Shown: piece after piece, positions 16,108-42,736 of the stretch
Position numbering within the stretch: the first letter of the stretch is position 1
Layout of the letters: every line of letters starts with the position of its first letter
NCBI RefSeq assembly: GCF_006782915.1
Contig: NZ_VCNP01000049.1
Span: 124,001-188,000 of the forward strand
Source: Streptomyces calvus
Lineage (GTDB): Bacteria > Actinomycetota > Actinomycetes > Streptomycetales > Streptomycetaceae
Length of the DNA: 64,000 bases
Direction of reading: 5' to 3'
Program-made: the position numbers and the translations under genes
The notes under the pieces: generated by a model
Seen by the model: only the letters and a program-made list of their open reading frames with translations
What the model was told of the DNA's origin: nothing
Databases searched by the model: none

Positions 16108-17331
16108 CTACCAGCCGATCGTCAGCTTGTGGACCGGCGGCAGCCCGTCGATCAGCTCGATCGGCTCGTCGCCCTCCACCAGGTGCAGGCCCGGGAAGCG
16201 CTCGACCAGGCTGGTGAGGCACATCTCCAGCATGAGGCGCGCGACGTGCTGGCCCAGGCACTGGTGGACGCCGTAGCCGAACGCCAGGTGGTCGCGGGAG
16301 TCGCGGTGGATGTCGAAGACGTCCGGGTTCGGGTACTTGGACGGGTCGCGGTCGCCCAGGCCCTTGAGGACCAGGATGCCCTCGCCCGCCTTGATGGTGA
16401 CGCCGTCGATCTCGACGTCCTCCAGCGCGACCCGGGCGATGATCTCGTCGACCAGGCTGTAGTAACGCAGCACCTCGTCCACGGTCTTGGGCATCAGGCC
16501 CGGCAGGTCGGCACGGAGCGCGGCGAGCTGCTCGGGGTTCTCGACCAGGGCCTGGATGCCGAGCGCGATGCGGTTCACGATGAACTCGTAGCCCGCGAGC
16601 AGCAGCATCTTGGTCATCAGGGTCAGACCGTGGTGGTCGAACTCGTCGGTCTTGCCGGCCCGGGCGATGAAGTTGCCGAGCATGTCGTCGGTCGGGTTGC
16701 TCTGCTTCTCGGTGACGAGGGCCGCGAAGTACTTCATCAGCTCCTCGTTGGCCGCGAGCTTCTGCTCCATGGTGTACGAGTGGCGCGTGCCCACCATGAT
16801 CGCGGCGTTCCGGGTGAAGATCTCCCGGTCGTTCTCGGGGATGCCGGCCAGCTCGCAGATCACCTGCGCGGGGAAGGGCAGGGCCAGCGCCTGGACCAGG
16901 TCGGCCGGGGCGCCCTCGGCCTCCATCTTGTCCAGGTAGTAGTCGATCAGGTCCTGCATCCGCGGCCGGAGCTTCTCCGCGGCCTTGATGGTGAAGTCGG
17001 GCAGCGCCATCTGACGGACCCGGGTGTGGCGCGGCGGGTCCATCGTCACCAGCAGGTTCTTCGCGTCGCGGGCGATCATGTCGAGCAGTTCCTGCGGCGC
17101 GGGGAACCGGATCGGGAAGGTGGGGTGCGGCTCGACGCTGAAGCGGTTGTCGGCCAGCAGGCGCTGGATGTGGTCGTGCTGCGCGACCAGCCACGCCTTG
17201 CTGCCCGACGGCATGGTGACCTGCGTCAGCGGCCGGCCTTCCGGCAGTTGGTCGTACTCCGGCAGCAGCGGGTTGGGCCAGCCGTGCGGGGCGACAGGGC
17301 ACTTCGCCATCTTCGTCTCGGCGTCGGTCAT
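16108..17331 (-). CDS. Cytochrome P450, candidate dehydrotyrosine-forming enzyme
   Basis: 407 aa. The heme loop is FGYGVHQCLGQHVAR with Cys358, and ExxR lies in DEVLRYY. The I helix reads LLLAGYEFIVNRI where most P450s have AGxETT, so the proton-delivery Thr is missing (Phe/Ile at that place) while the Glu is kept. In the WS9326A pathway the P450 Sas16 is known to form 2,3-dehydrotyrosine on the carrier-bound residue. This gene has the right context (next to the NRPS that activates and N-methylates an aromatic residue) to be its counterpart. That is inference from context. Divergent from the NRPS operon and followed by its ferredoxin. Confidence 0.92.
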   Translation of the reverse strand: MTDAETKMAKCPVAPHGWPNPLLPEYDQLPEGRPLTQVTMPSGSKAWLVAQHDHIQRLLADNRFSVEPHPTFPIRFPAPQELLDMIARDAKNLLVTMDPPRHTRVRQMALPDFTIKAAEKLRPRMQDLIDYYLDKMEAEGAPADLVQALALPFPAQVICELAGIPENDREIFTRNAAIMVGTRHSYTMEQKLAANEELMKYFAALVTEKQSNPTDDMLGNFIARAGKTDEFDHHGLTLMTKMLLLAGYEFIVNRIALGIQALVENPEQLAALRADLPGLMPKTVDEVLRYYSLVDEIIARVALEDVEIDGVTIKAGEGILVLKGLGDRDPSKYPNPDVFDIHRDSRDHLAFGYGVHQCLGQHVARLMLEMCLTSLVERFPGLHLVEGDEPIELIDGLPPVHKLTIGW

Positions 17332-17607
17332 GACGTTACCCCTATATCTGAGCTGAGGTCATTTCTTGCGGGCCGATCCTAAGGAGCGGCCCAGGCTTCC
17401 CGGAGCGGTTTGCCGCTAGCTGCAGAAGGGTCGGTCAGCAGAAACTGATTTCGCTTGGCCCATGGTCGTTTCCGGAAAATGCACCGGCCCGCGACAGCGA
17501 TATCCGCGTCGTGTATCCGTTGACTCAGTACGTCCGACTACCCGGCCTTTCACGCCCCTTGACCGCCGAACACCGGATCGGCCCGGCCCGAAGAAAACAG
17601 AGGACAG
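17332..17607. promoter_or_regulatory. Divergent promoter region between P450 and NRPS operons
   Basis: 276 bp between divergent starts. TTGACT at 17520-17525 is a -35-like element facing the NRPS genes, though no clear -10 sits at ideal distance. AGAGGACAG just before 17608 is the ribosome-binding site. On the minus side, the sequence next to the P450 start is relatively AT-rich (TACCCCTATATCTGAG). This is the likely main control point of the NRPS operon. I see no conserved operator. Confidence 0.45.
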
Positions 17608-25311
<7,704 letters not shown>

Positions 25312-25314
25312 TCA

Positions 25315-33077
<7,763 letters not shown>

Positions 33078-33081
<4 letters not shown>

Positions 33082-36000
33082 CCAGCAACGACCTCTTCGA
33101 GGACATCCTTCCCCTGGCACCGCTGCAGGAGGGGATGCTCTTCCACGCGACCTACGACGAGGACGCCCTCGACGTCTACACGGTGCGGCTGGCCATCGAC
33201 TTCGAGGGCCCCTTCGACCTGGACGTGTTCCGCGACGCGGTGCGCGCGCTGCTGATCCGCCGCAGCAACCTGCGGGCCGGATTCCTCTCGGAGAACCTGA
33301 GCCGGCCGGTCAGCGTCGTGCCGCGCGCCTTCGACACGCCCGTCGTCGTGCACGACCTGTCCGCGCTCGGCGGCCCCGAGCGGGCCGAGCGCCTCGCCGA
33401 ACTGGAGGCGGCCGAGCGGGCCGTGCGCTTCGACCTGACCGCGCCGCCGCTGCTGCGGTTCACCGTGGTGCGGCTGGCGGAGAACGGCTGGCGGCTGATG
33501 TTCGCCTGCCACCACATCCTGCTCGACGGCTGGTCCATGCCGATCGTGCTCGGCGAGCTGTTCGCGCTGTACGGCGCGCGCGGCGACGCCTCCGTGCTGC
33601 CGCCCGCCGCGCCCTTCAAGCTGTACCTGGCCTGGCTGCGCAAGCAGGACAAGGAGCAGGGCCTGACGGCGTGGCGGTCCGCGCTCGACGGCCTGCGCGG
33701 CGCCACCCTGGTCGCCCCGGACGCCGACGACACCGTCGACACGCTGCCGGGCCGGATCGTCGCCGACCTGCCGGCCGGACCGAGCGCCCGCCTGACCGCG
33801 CTCGCCCGCCGCCTCGGCATCACCGTCAACACCGCCGTGCAGGCCGCCTGGGGCCTGCTGCTGGCCCGGCTCACCGGCACCGAGGACGTCGTCTTCGGCG
33901 CGACGGTCTCCGGACGCCCGCCCGAGCTGGACGGCGTCGAGACCATGGTGGGCCTCTTCATCAACACCGTGCCGGTGCGGGTCCGGCTCGCGCCCGGCGA
34001 GTCCCTGCGCGAGCTGCTGCTGCGGGTCCAGGACGAGCAGTCCGCGCTGCTGGACCACCACTACATCGGCCTGACCGAGGTGCAGCGCGCGGCGGGCCAC
34101 GGCCGGCTCTTCGACAGCCTCGTCGCCTTCGAGAGCTACCCGGTGGACGCGGACTCCCTCCAGTCGTCCATCGGCGACCTCACCGTGACCGGTGTCTCCG
34201 GCGACGACGCCACCCACTACCCGCTGACGCTGATCGTCGTGCCCGGCGAGCGCGTTCAGCTGCGCCTGGGCCACCAGGGCGGCGTGTTCACGCCGGAGGT
34301 GGCCGGCGCCCTGCTGACCGAGCTGGAGCGGCTGCTGACGGCCGTCGCCGACGACGACACGCGGCCGGTGACCGAGGCGCTGGCGTCGGTCACCGTGCCC
34401 GGCGGCTGGCCGGCGTCGGCCGCGCGGGCCGACGGCGGCGGCACGGGCGGCACCTCGGTGTCGGACCTGACCGTCGTCTCCGGCGAGGGACGGGCCCCGA
34501 GGACCCCGCACGAGGAGGTGCTCTGCGGACTGTTCGCCGAGGCCCTCGGCGTGCCGTCGGTCTCCATCGACGACAACTTCTTCGACCTGGGCGGCCATTC
34601 GCTGCTCGCCACCCGGCTGGTCAGCCGCGTCCGCAGCGTCTTCGACATCGAACTCCCCGTCCGCGCCCTGTTCGACGCGCAGACGGTGGCGGCGCTCGCC
34701 GAGCGCGTGGTCGGCTCGTCGGTCGGCGGACGGCCGCCGGTGCGCGCGGCGGCGGAGCGCCCGGAGCGGGTGCCGCTGTCGTTCGCGCAGCGCCGCCTGT
34801 GGTTCCTCAACCGCATGGAAGGCCCGAGCGGCACCTACAACATTCCGCTGGCCGTGCGGCTGTCGGGCACGCTGGACGTGGCCGCGCTGCGGTCGGCGCT
34901 GGTGGACGTCGTGGGCCGGCACGAGTCGCTGCGCACGGTGTTCCCCGACGCGGACGGTCAGCCCTGGCAGCAGGTGGTGCCCACGGCCGACGTCGACCTG
35001 CCGCTCGAGGTCGTCGAGGTGACCGAGGAGGACCTGGAGGCCGCGCTGGCCTCGGCGGCCTCGGCCGGGTTCGCCCTGGCGGCGGACCTGCCGGTGCGGG
35101 CCTCGCTGTTCCGGGTCTCCGCGCCCGAGCACGTGCTGTGCGTCGTCGTGCACCACATCGCGGGCGACGGCTGGTCGCAGGCGCCGCTGGCGCGCGATCT
35201 GGGACTGGCCTCCCGGGCGCGGCTGACGGGTACGGCGCCGGAGTGGGAGCCGCTGCCGGTACAGTACGCGGACTACGCGCTGTGGCAGCGGGACGGGCTG
35301 GGCGGCGAGGACGACGCCGACTCGCCGATCGCCGCGCAGCTCGCGGACTGGCGCGACGCGCTGGACGGGATCCCGGACGAGCTGAGTCTTCCGGTGGCCC
35401 GGGCGCGGCCCGCGGGGGCGTCGTACCGCGGCGGGGTGGTGTCGGTCGAGCTGGGGGCCCGGCTGCACCGGGACCTGGTGGGCCTCGCCCGCTCCACCCG
35501 GTCGTCGCTGTTCATGGGGTTGCAGGCCGGGGTGGCCGGTCTGCTGTCCCGGCTGGGCGCGGGAACGGACGGGCCGCTGGGCACGGCGATCGCGGGCCGT
35601 ACCGACGCCGCCCTCGACGACCTGGTCGGGTTCTTCGTGAACACGCTGGTGCTGCGCACCGACGTCTCCGGCGACCCGGGATTCCGTGAGCTGGTGGAGC
35701 GGGTCCGCGTCGCCGACCTGGCCGCGTACGCCCATCAGGACCTGCCGTTCGAGCAGTTGGTGCACGCGGTGCAGCCGGCCCGTTCGCTGGCCCGGCACCC
35801 GCTGTTCCAGGTGATGATCGTCCTGCAGAACAACGCGGTCGCCTCGCTGGACCTGCCCGGCCTGACCGCCCGCCCGATCGACGGGGACATCGGCGCCGCC
35901 AAGTTCGACCTCGGCTTCAACTTCGTCGAACGCAAGGACGACCTGGGCGCGCCCGCCGGTGTCGAGGTGACGGTCGAGTACAGCGCCGACCTGTTCGACG

Positions 36001-39000
36001 CCGACACGGTCGCCGTGCTGGGCAGGCGCCTGGTGCGCCTGCTCACGCTCGCCGTCGCCGACCCCGCCATGCCGTTGAGCGGGCTCGACCTGCTCGAATC
36101 CCGCGAGTGGCAGCAGCTGCTCACCGGCCGACCCGGCATCGAGCAGGCCGACGGACCCGACAGCGCCGACACCGTCCCCGGACTGTTCGCCGCCCGCGCG
36201 GCGAGCACCCCGGACCGGCCGGCGGTGATCGGCGAGGACGCCGAACTCAGCTACGCCGAACTCGACGAGTGCTCCGGCCGCCTGGCCGCGCTCCTCGCCG
36301 CACGCGGCGTGCGCCGCGGCGAGGTCGTCGCCGTCGCCGTGCCGCGCTCGGCGGCCCTGACCGTCGCGCACCTGGCGGTGCTGCGGGCCGGCGCCGTCTG
36401 CCTGCCGCTCCGGCCGGACGACCCGGCCGGGCGGATCGCCCGCATCCTCGACGAGACCGCGCCCGCCGCCGTCCTCACCACCCGGGACACCCTGTCCCGC
36501 CTGCCCGCCTCCGTGACGGAGCCGGTGCTCATCGACGAACCCGCGGCCATGACCGTGGACGCGGCCCCGCACCTGCCCGGCCCGCTGCCCGACGCGCCCG
36601 CCTACCTGATCCGCACCCCCGGCGGGACGGACGTCCTGCTGCCGCACCGCGGCATCGTGAACCGGCTGCTGTGGATGCGCGACACCTACGGCCTCGACGC
36701 CGACGACCGGGTGCTGCACAAGGCGCCCGAGGACCTCGACGTCTCCGTCTGGGAGCAGTTCGCGCCGCTGGCCGCCGGCTCCGCGCAGGTCGTCGCCGGG
36801 CCCGGCAGCCACCGCGACCCGGTCCGTCTGGCCCGGCTGATCCGCCGCGCCGGTGTGACCACCGTCCACTTCGCACCGTCGATGCTGGAGGTGTTCCTCG
36901 CCGAGCCGGAGGCCGCCCACTGCACCGGCCTGCGCCGCGTGCTGTGCGGCGGCGAACCGCTGCCCGTCGGGCTGCCCGACCGGTTCCGGGCGCTGACGGC
37001 CGGCACCGAACTGCACGTGCTGCACGGCTCCACGGAGACCAGCTCCGACGCCCTGGCCTGGGACGGCACCACCGGCACGGCCACCGCGCACCCGCCGGCC
37101 GGCCGGCCGGTCCGCAACACCCGCGTGTACGTCCTCGACGCCCACCTCGCCCCGCTGCCCGCCGGCAGCACCGGCGAACTGTACGTCGGCGGCGCCCAGT
37201 TGGCGCTCGGCTACCGGAACCGCCCGGACCTGACGGCGGAGCGCTTCGTGGCCGACCCGTACGGCCCGCCCGGCTCCCGGCTCTTCCGCACCGGCGACCT
37301 GGCCCGCATCACCCGCGACGGCACCGTCGAACTCGTCGGCCGCACCGACGACCGGATCACCGTCGGCGACCGGACCGTCGAACCCGGCGAGGTCGAGCGG
37401 GTCCTGACCGCGCACCCGGCCGTCGGCGCCGCGGTGGTCACCGCCCGCCCGGGCCCGGCCGGCCCGACCGTGCTGGTCGCCCACCACGTGCCCGCCGACC
37501 CGGCGGCCCCGGCGGACGAGGAGACGCTGCGCGCCCACGCCGCCGCCGCGCTCCCGGAGTACGCGGTCCCCGCCCACTTCCTGGCGCTCGACGCCTTCCC
37601 GCGCACCGCCGACGGCCGGATCGACCGCGCGGCCCTGCCCGAGCCCCACCGGAGCACCGCGCGCGGCCCGCGCAACGACATCGAGCGGACCCTGTGCGGG
37701 CTCTTCGCCGAACTGCTCGGCAAGCCGGTCACCACCATCGACGACAGCTTCTTCGACCTGGGCGGCCATTCGCTGCTGGCCACCCGGCTGGTCAGCCGGG
37801 TCCGCTCCACCTTCGGCATCGAACTGCCGTTCCGCGACATCTTCGACGCGCAGACGGTGGCGGCGCTCGCCGAACGCGTCGTCGGCTCCTCGACGGGCGG
37901 ACGGCCGCCGGTGCGCGCGGTGGCCGAGCGCCCGGAGCGGGTGCCGCTGGCGTTCGCGCAGCGCCGCCTGTGGTTCCTCAACCGCATGGAGGGCCCGAGC
38001 GGCACCTACAACGTCCCGGTGGCGGTGCGGCTGACCGGCGCGCTGGACGTGGCGGCGCTGAGCGCCGCGGTCAACGACGTGGTCGCCCGGCACGAGGCGC
38101 TGCGCACCGTGTTCCCCGAGACCGACGGCGAACCGTGGCAGCGGGTCGTCCCGGCCGCGGAGGCCACCGTGCCCGTCGAGGTCGTCGAGGTGACCGAGGA
38201 GGGCCTGACGGCGGCGGTGGAGGCGGTGGCCTCGGCCGGGTTCGACCTGGCGGCGGACCTGCCGGTGCGGGCCTCGCTGTTCCGGGTCTCCGCGACCGAG
38301 CACGTGCTGTGCGTCGTGATGCACCACATCGCCGGCGACGGCTGGTCGCAGGCGCCGCTGGGCCGGGACCTGGCCGTCGCCTACCGGGCGCGGCTGACGG
38401 GTACGGCGCCGGAGTGGGAGCCGCTGCCGGTGCAGTACGCGGACTACGCGCTGTGGCAGCGGGACGTGCTGGGCGGCGAGGACGACGCCGACTCGCCGAT
38501 CGCGGCGCAGCTCGCGTACTGGCGCGACGCGCTGGACGGGATCCCGGACGAGTTGAGCCTTCCGGTGGACCGGGCGCGCCCGGCGGTGGCGTCGTACCGC
38601 GGTGGTGTGGTGTCGGTCGAGCTCGGCGCCGGGCTGCACCGCGACCTCACCGACCTGGCACGCACCACGCGGTCGTCGCTGTTCATGGTGTTGCAGGCCG
38701 GTGTGGCCGGTCTGCTGTCCCGGCTGGGCGCGGGAACGGACGTGCCGCTGGGCACGGCGGGCGCGGGCCGCACGGACGCGGCGCTCGACGACCTGGTCGG
38801 GTTCTTCGTGAACACGCTGGTGCTGCGCACCGACGTCTCCGGCGACCCCGGGCTCAAGGAACTCGTGGAGCGGGTCCGCGTGACGGACCTGGCCGCCTTC
38901 GCCCACCAGGACCTGCCGTTCGAGCAGTTGGTGCACGCAGTGCAGCCGGCCCGTTCGCTGGCCCGGCACCCGCTGTTCCAGGTGATGATCGTCCTGCAGA

Positions 39001-41927
39001 ACAACGCGGTCCCCTCGCTGGACCTGCCCGGCCTGACCGCCCGCCCGATCGACGGGGACACCGCCGCGGCCAAGTTCGACCTCGGCTTCAACTTCGTCGA
39101 ACGCACCGACCTCGACGGCGCACCCGCCGGCATCGACGTCTCCATCGAGTACAGCGCCGACCTGTTCGACGCAGACACCGTGCGGCTCATCGGCGAACGG
39201 CTCGCCCGGCTGCTCACCACCGGCGTCGCCGAGCCGGCGACCCCGCTCACCCGCATCGACATCCTCGCCCCCGACGAGCACGACCGGCTGGTCACCGGCT
39301 TCAACGACACCGCCCGCACCCTGGAACTGCCGCCCGTGACGGAGTCCGGCTTCGCGCCGGAGACCATCGCCGGACTGTTCGCCGCCCGCGCGGCGAGCAC
39401 CCCGGACCGGCCGGCGGTCATCGGCGAGGACGCCGAACTCGGCTACGCCGAACTCGACGACCGTTCCTCCCGGCTGGCCGCGCTGCTCGCCGCCCGGGGC
39501 GTGCGCCGCGGCGACGTGGTCGCGGTGGCCGTGCCCCGCTCGGCCGCCCTGACCGTGGCCCTGCTCGCCGCGCTCAAGGCGGGCGCCGCCTACCTGCCGG
39601 TGGAGACCGACTACCCGGCCGAGCGCATCGCCTACGTCCTCGGCGACGCCCGCCCGGCCGTCCTGGTCACCACCTCGCAGGCGCTCGCCGCCCTGCCCGA
39701 GGAGATCAAGGGCACCGTCCGCTCCCTCGTCGTGCTGGACGACCTCGGCACCGACTGGGAGCTGGCCGCCGTGGCCGCCGAGGAGATCCGGGCCCTGCCC
39801 GGCCCGCTGCCTCAGTCACCCGCGTACGTCATCTACACCTCCGGTTCCACCGGCCGTCCCAAGGGCGTCGTCGTGCCCCACCGCGGCATCGTGAACCGGC
39901 TGCTGTGGATGCAGGACACCTACCGCATCGGCGCCGACGACCGGGTGCTGCAGAAGACACCGTCCGGATTCGACGTCTCCGTCTGGGAGTTCTTCTGGCC
40001 GCTGGTGGCCGGCTCCACGCAGGTCGCCGCCCGGCCCGGCGGCCACCGCGACCCCGCCTACCTGGCCCGGCTCGTCCAGGAGTCGGGCATCACCACCGTC
40101 CACTTCGTGCCGTCCATGCTGGAGGTGTTCCTCGCCGAGCCGGAGGCCGCCCGCTGCACCGGGCTGCGCCGCGTGCTGTGCAGCGGCGAGGCCCTGCCCG
40201 CCGGACTGCGCGACCGGTTCCGGGCCGCGCTCGGCGGCGTGGAACTGCACAACCTGTACGGCCCGACCGAGGCGTCCGTCGACGTCACCGCCTGGGACTG
40301 CGCCACCGCCGCGGACACCGCGTCCGTGCCGATCGGCCGGCCCGTCTGGAACACCAGGACCCACGTACTGGACGCCGCCCTCAACCCGGCCCCGACCGGC
40401 AGCAGCGGCGAACTGTACCTGGGCGGCGTGCAGTTGGCGCACGGCTACCTGAACCGCCCGGACCTGACGGCGGAACGCTTCGTGGCCGACCCGTACGGCC
40501 CGCCCGGCTCCCGGCTCTACCGCACCGGCGACCTGGCCCGCGTCACCCGCGACGGAGTGATCGAGTTCCTCGGCCGCACCGACGACCAGGTGAAGATCCG
40601 CGGACAGCGCATCGAGCTGGGCGAGATCGAGCACGCGCTCACCCGGCACCCGCGCGTCGGCAGCGCCGTCGTCACCGCGCACCGGGACGAGTCGGGCGAC
40701 ACCCGCCTCGCCGCGTACGTCACCGTCACCGACCCGGCCGCCCCCGTGGAGCCGGAGGAGCTGCGCGACCTCCTCGCCGCGCTGCTGCCCGACCACATGG
40801 TGCCCGTGCACTACGCGGTCATCGACGCCGTACCGGTCACCCCGAACGGCAAGGTCGACAAGAAGGCGCTCCCCGCGCCCCGCCTGCTCGACCGCCGCCC
40901 GGGCCGCGCCCCGCGCGACGAGAACGAGACGGCGCTGTGCGAGATCTTCGCCGAACTGCTCGGCCACGACACCGTGCACATCGACGACAACTTCTTCGAA
41001 CTCGGCGGCCACTCGCTGCTCGCCACCAAGCTCATCAGCCGCGTCCGCGACCGGCTCGGGGCCGAGCTGTCCGTGGTGTCGATCTTCGAGGCGCCGACGG
41101 TGGCGACACTCGCCGGCCGCCTCGGCCGGGACGCCACGACCGGACCGACGAGCCCGCTGCTGACCCTGCGTCCCGGCGGCACGGACACCCCGCTGTTCTG
41201 CGTCCACCCGCTCGGCGGCCTCAGCTGGCCGTACGCCTCTCTCGCCGAGCACCTGCCGACGGAGGTCGGCCTGCACGGCCTGCAGGCCGTCGGACTCGAC
41301 GGCGACGAGCCGCTGCCGGAGACGCTTCAGGAGATGGCGGACGACTACGTGGCCCGGGTCCGCTCGGTCCAGCCGGAAGGCCCCTACCGGCTGCTCGGCT
41401 GGTCGCTCGGCGGCCGGATCGCGCACGCCATGGCCGAACGGCTGGAGGCCGCGGGCCAGGAGGTCGAGCTGCTCGCCCTGCTGGACGCCTACCCGAGCAC
41501 CACCGTCGACACCGACGCGCGTTTCTCCGAACGCGAGTTCCTCGACGGCATCCTCTCCGCCGCCGGACTCGACGCGTCCGCGCTGGACGGCCCCGTCGAC
41601 ATCGACACGGTCATGGCGGCGGTGCGCTCCACCGGCGACGACCTGGCCGGCCTCACCGCCGACCAACTGCGCCGCCTCCAGCGGGTCATGGCGAACAGCT
41701 TCCGTCTCGACGGAGCCGCGCGCACCGGCCGCTGCCGGGCGGGCGCGGTGATGTTCGCCGCGACCGTCGACCCGGCCGGCGACCCCGACCACTGGCACGG
41801 CCACGTCGACGGCGGCCTGGAGATCCACACCGTCGCCGTCGGCCACAACGACCTGATGCGGCCGGAACCGCTCGCCGAGATCGGGGCGGTGCTGGCGAAG
41901 AAGCTGGCCCGCACCTCCGGCGCCTGA
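33078..41927 (+). CDS. NRPS, modules 5-7: C-T, C-A*(degenerate)-T, C-A(Ser)-T-TE
   Basis: 2949 aa; I choose the GTG at 33078 because GGAGGA lies 7 nt upstream and it overlaps the previous stop. C5 (HHILLDGWS near 145) is joined by a Gly-rich linker straight to T5 (Ser near 505); there is no A domain. C6 (HHIAGDGWS near 692). A* (about 1020-1520) has lost the P-loop and the catalytic Lys. T6 Ser near 1565. C7 near 1749. A7 has P-loop near 2252 and code DVWHLSLVDK, a serine code. T7 Ser near 2644. The C-terminal thioesterase (2691-2949) has GWSLGG near 2774 and a His in VGHNDLM. It completes the heptapeptide and should cyclise it. Thr5 and Asn6 must be loaded by other proteins, for which 43604 and 46566 fit. 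Confidence 0.96.
36140..37640 (+). other. Degenerate adenylation domain inside the third NRPS
   Basis: This stretch clearly derives from an A domain nearly identical in places to the Ser domain at 39.37-40.9 kb, but key motifs are gone. The ATP P-loop YTSGSTGRPKG is reduced to YLIRTPGGTDVLLPHRG. YGPTE has become LHGSTETSS. The A8 region reads DDRITVGDRTVEPGE in place of DDQVKIRGQRIELGE. The catalytic Lys of NGK is Arg (ADGRIDRAA). The residual code is Ser-like (D V W H L G). The reading frame is intact, so the domain may persist as a structural spacer between C6 and T6. Confidence 0.9.
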
Positions 41928-41984
41928 CCGCCGGCCGACACAGCCACACACCGCGCACCACACAGCACAGAAAAGGGAATCACC

Positions 41985-42686
41985 ATGGCAAAGACGGTCG
42001 TGCTCTGCGTGCCGTTCGCCGGGGCCGGCGCCTCGGTCTTCCGCCCCTGGGTGCCGCTCGCCCAGGACCGGTTCGACCTCGCCGCCGTCCAGCTGCCCGG
42101 CCGTGAGCAGCGCTTCGCGGAGGAGCCCTACCAGGACGCGGTCGCCGCCGCCGACGGGCTGCTGCCCGAGGTGCTGGAGCGGGTCAAGGGCGCCGGCCCG
42201 GTCGTCCTGTTCGGCCACAGCCTCGGCGCGGTCCTGTCGTACGAGATCGCCCACCGGCTGGCCGCGACCGACGGCGTCGAGCTGGCCGCCCTGGTGGTCA
42301 GCGGCTCGCCCGGGCCGTGGACCCGCCGCGAGAACGGCGCCAGCGGACTCGACGACGACCAGTTCCTGGAGCGCGTCAAGGAGTTCGCCGGCTACCGCCA
42401 CGACGCCCTGGAGGACCCGGAGATGCGGGAGCTGCTGCTGCCCACGCTCCGCGCCGACGTGGAGATGCACGAGAGCTACGTCCCGTCCTCCGACCAGCCG
42501 CTGCCCGCGCCGATCGTCTCCGTGCGCGGCACCACCGACACCCTGGTGACCACCGAGCAGGCCATGGAGTGGTCCAAGGCCACCAGCAGGGACTTCCGGT
42601 TCGTCGAGGTCGAGGGCGGCCACATGTACCTGGTCGACAACCCCGAGGGCCTGATCGACGTGCTCGCGGACGTCCGCCCGGCCTGA
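41985..42686 (+). CDS. Type II thioesterase (second copy)
   Basis: 233 aa, starting MAKTVVLCVPFAGAGASVFRPW. Classic TEII motifs: QLPGREQRF, nucleophile elbow FGHSLGAVLSYE, and the terminal His in EGGHMYLVDNPE. It probably hydrolyses mischarged or stalled intermediates from the NRPS carrier domains. It lies 57 bp after the NRPS with GAAAAGGGAATC before the ATG. It is distinct in sequence from the TEII at 8161 and shorter. With NRPS modules loaded in trans, removal of errors may be especially needed. Confidence 0.95.
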   Translation: MAKTVVLCVPFAGAGASVFRPWVPLAQDRFDLAAVQLPGREQRFAEEPYQDAVAAADGLLPEVLERVKGAGPVVLFGHSLGAVLSYEIAHRLAATDGVELAALVVSGSPGPWTRRENGASGLDDDQFLERVKEFAGYRHDALEDPEMRELLLPTLRADVEMHESYVPSSDQPLPAPIVSVRGTTDTLVTTEQAMEWSKATSRDFRFVEVEGGHMYLVDNPEGLIDVLADVRPA

Positions 42687-42736
42687 GCCGGCGCGACGGG
42701 CCCGGCGGAACCTCCACCAACGTTTAAGGAGTCTTG

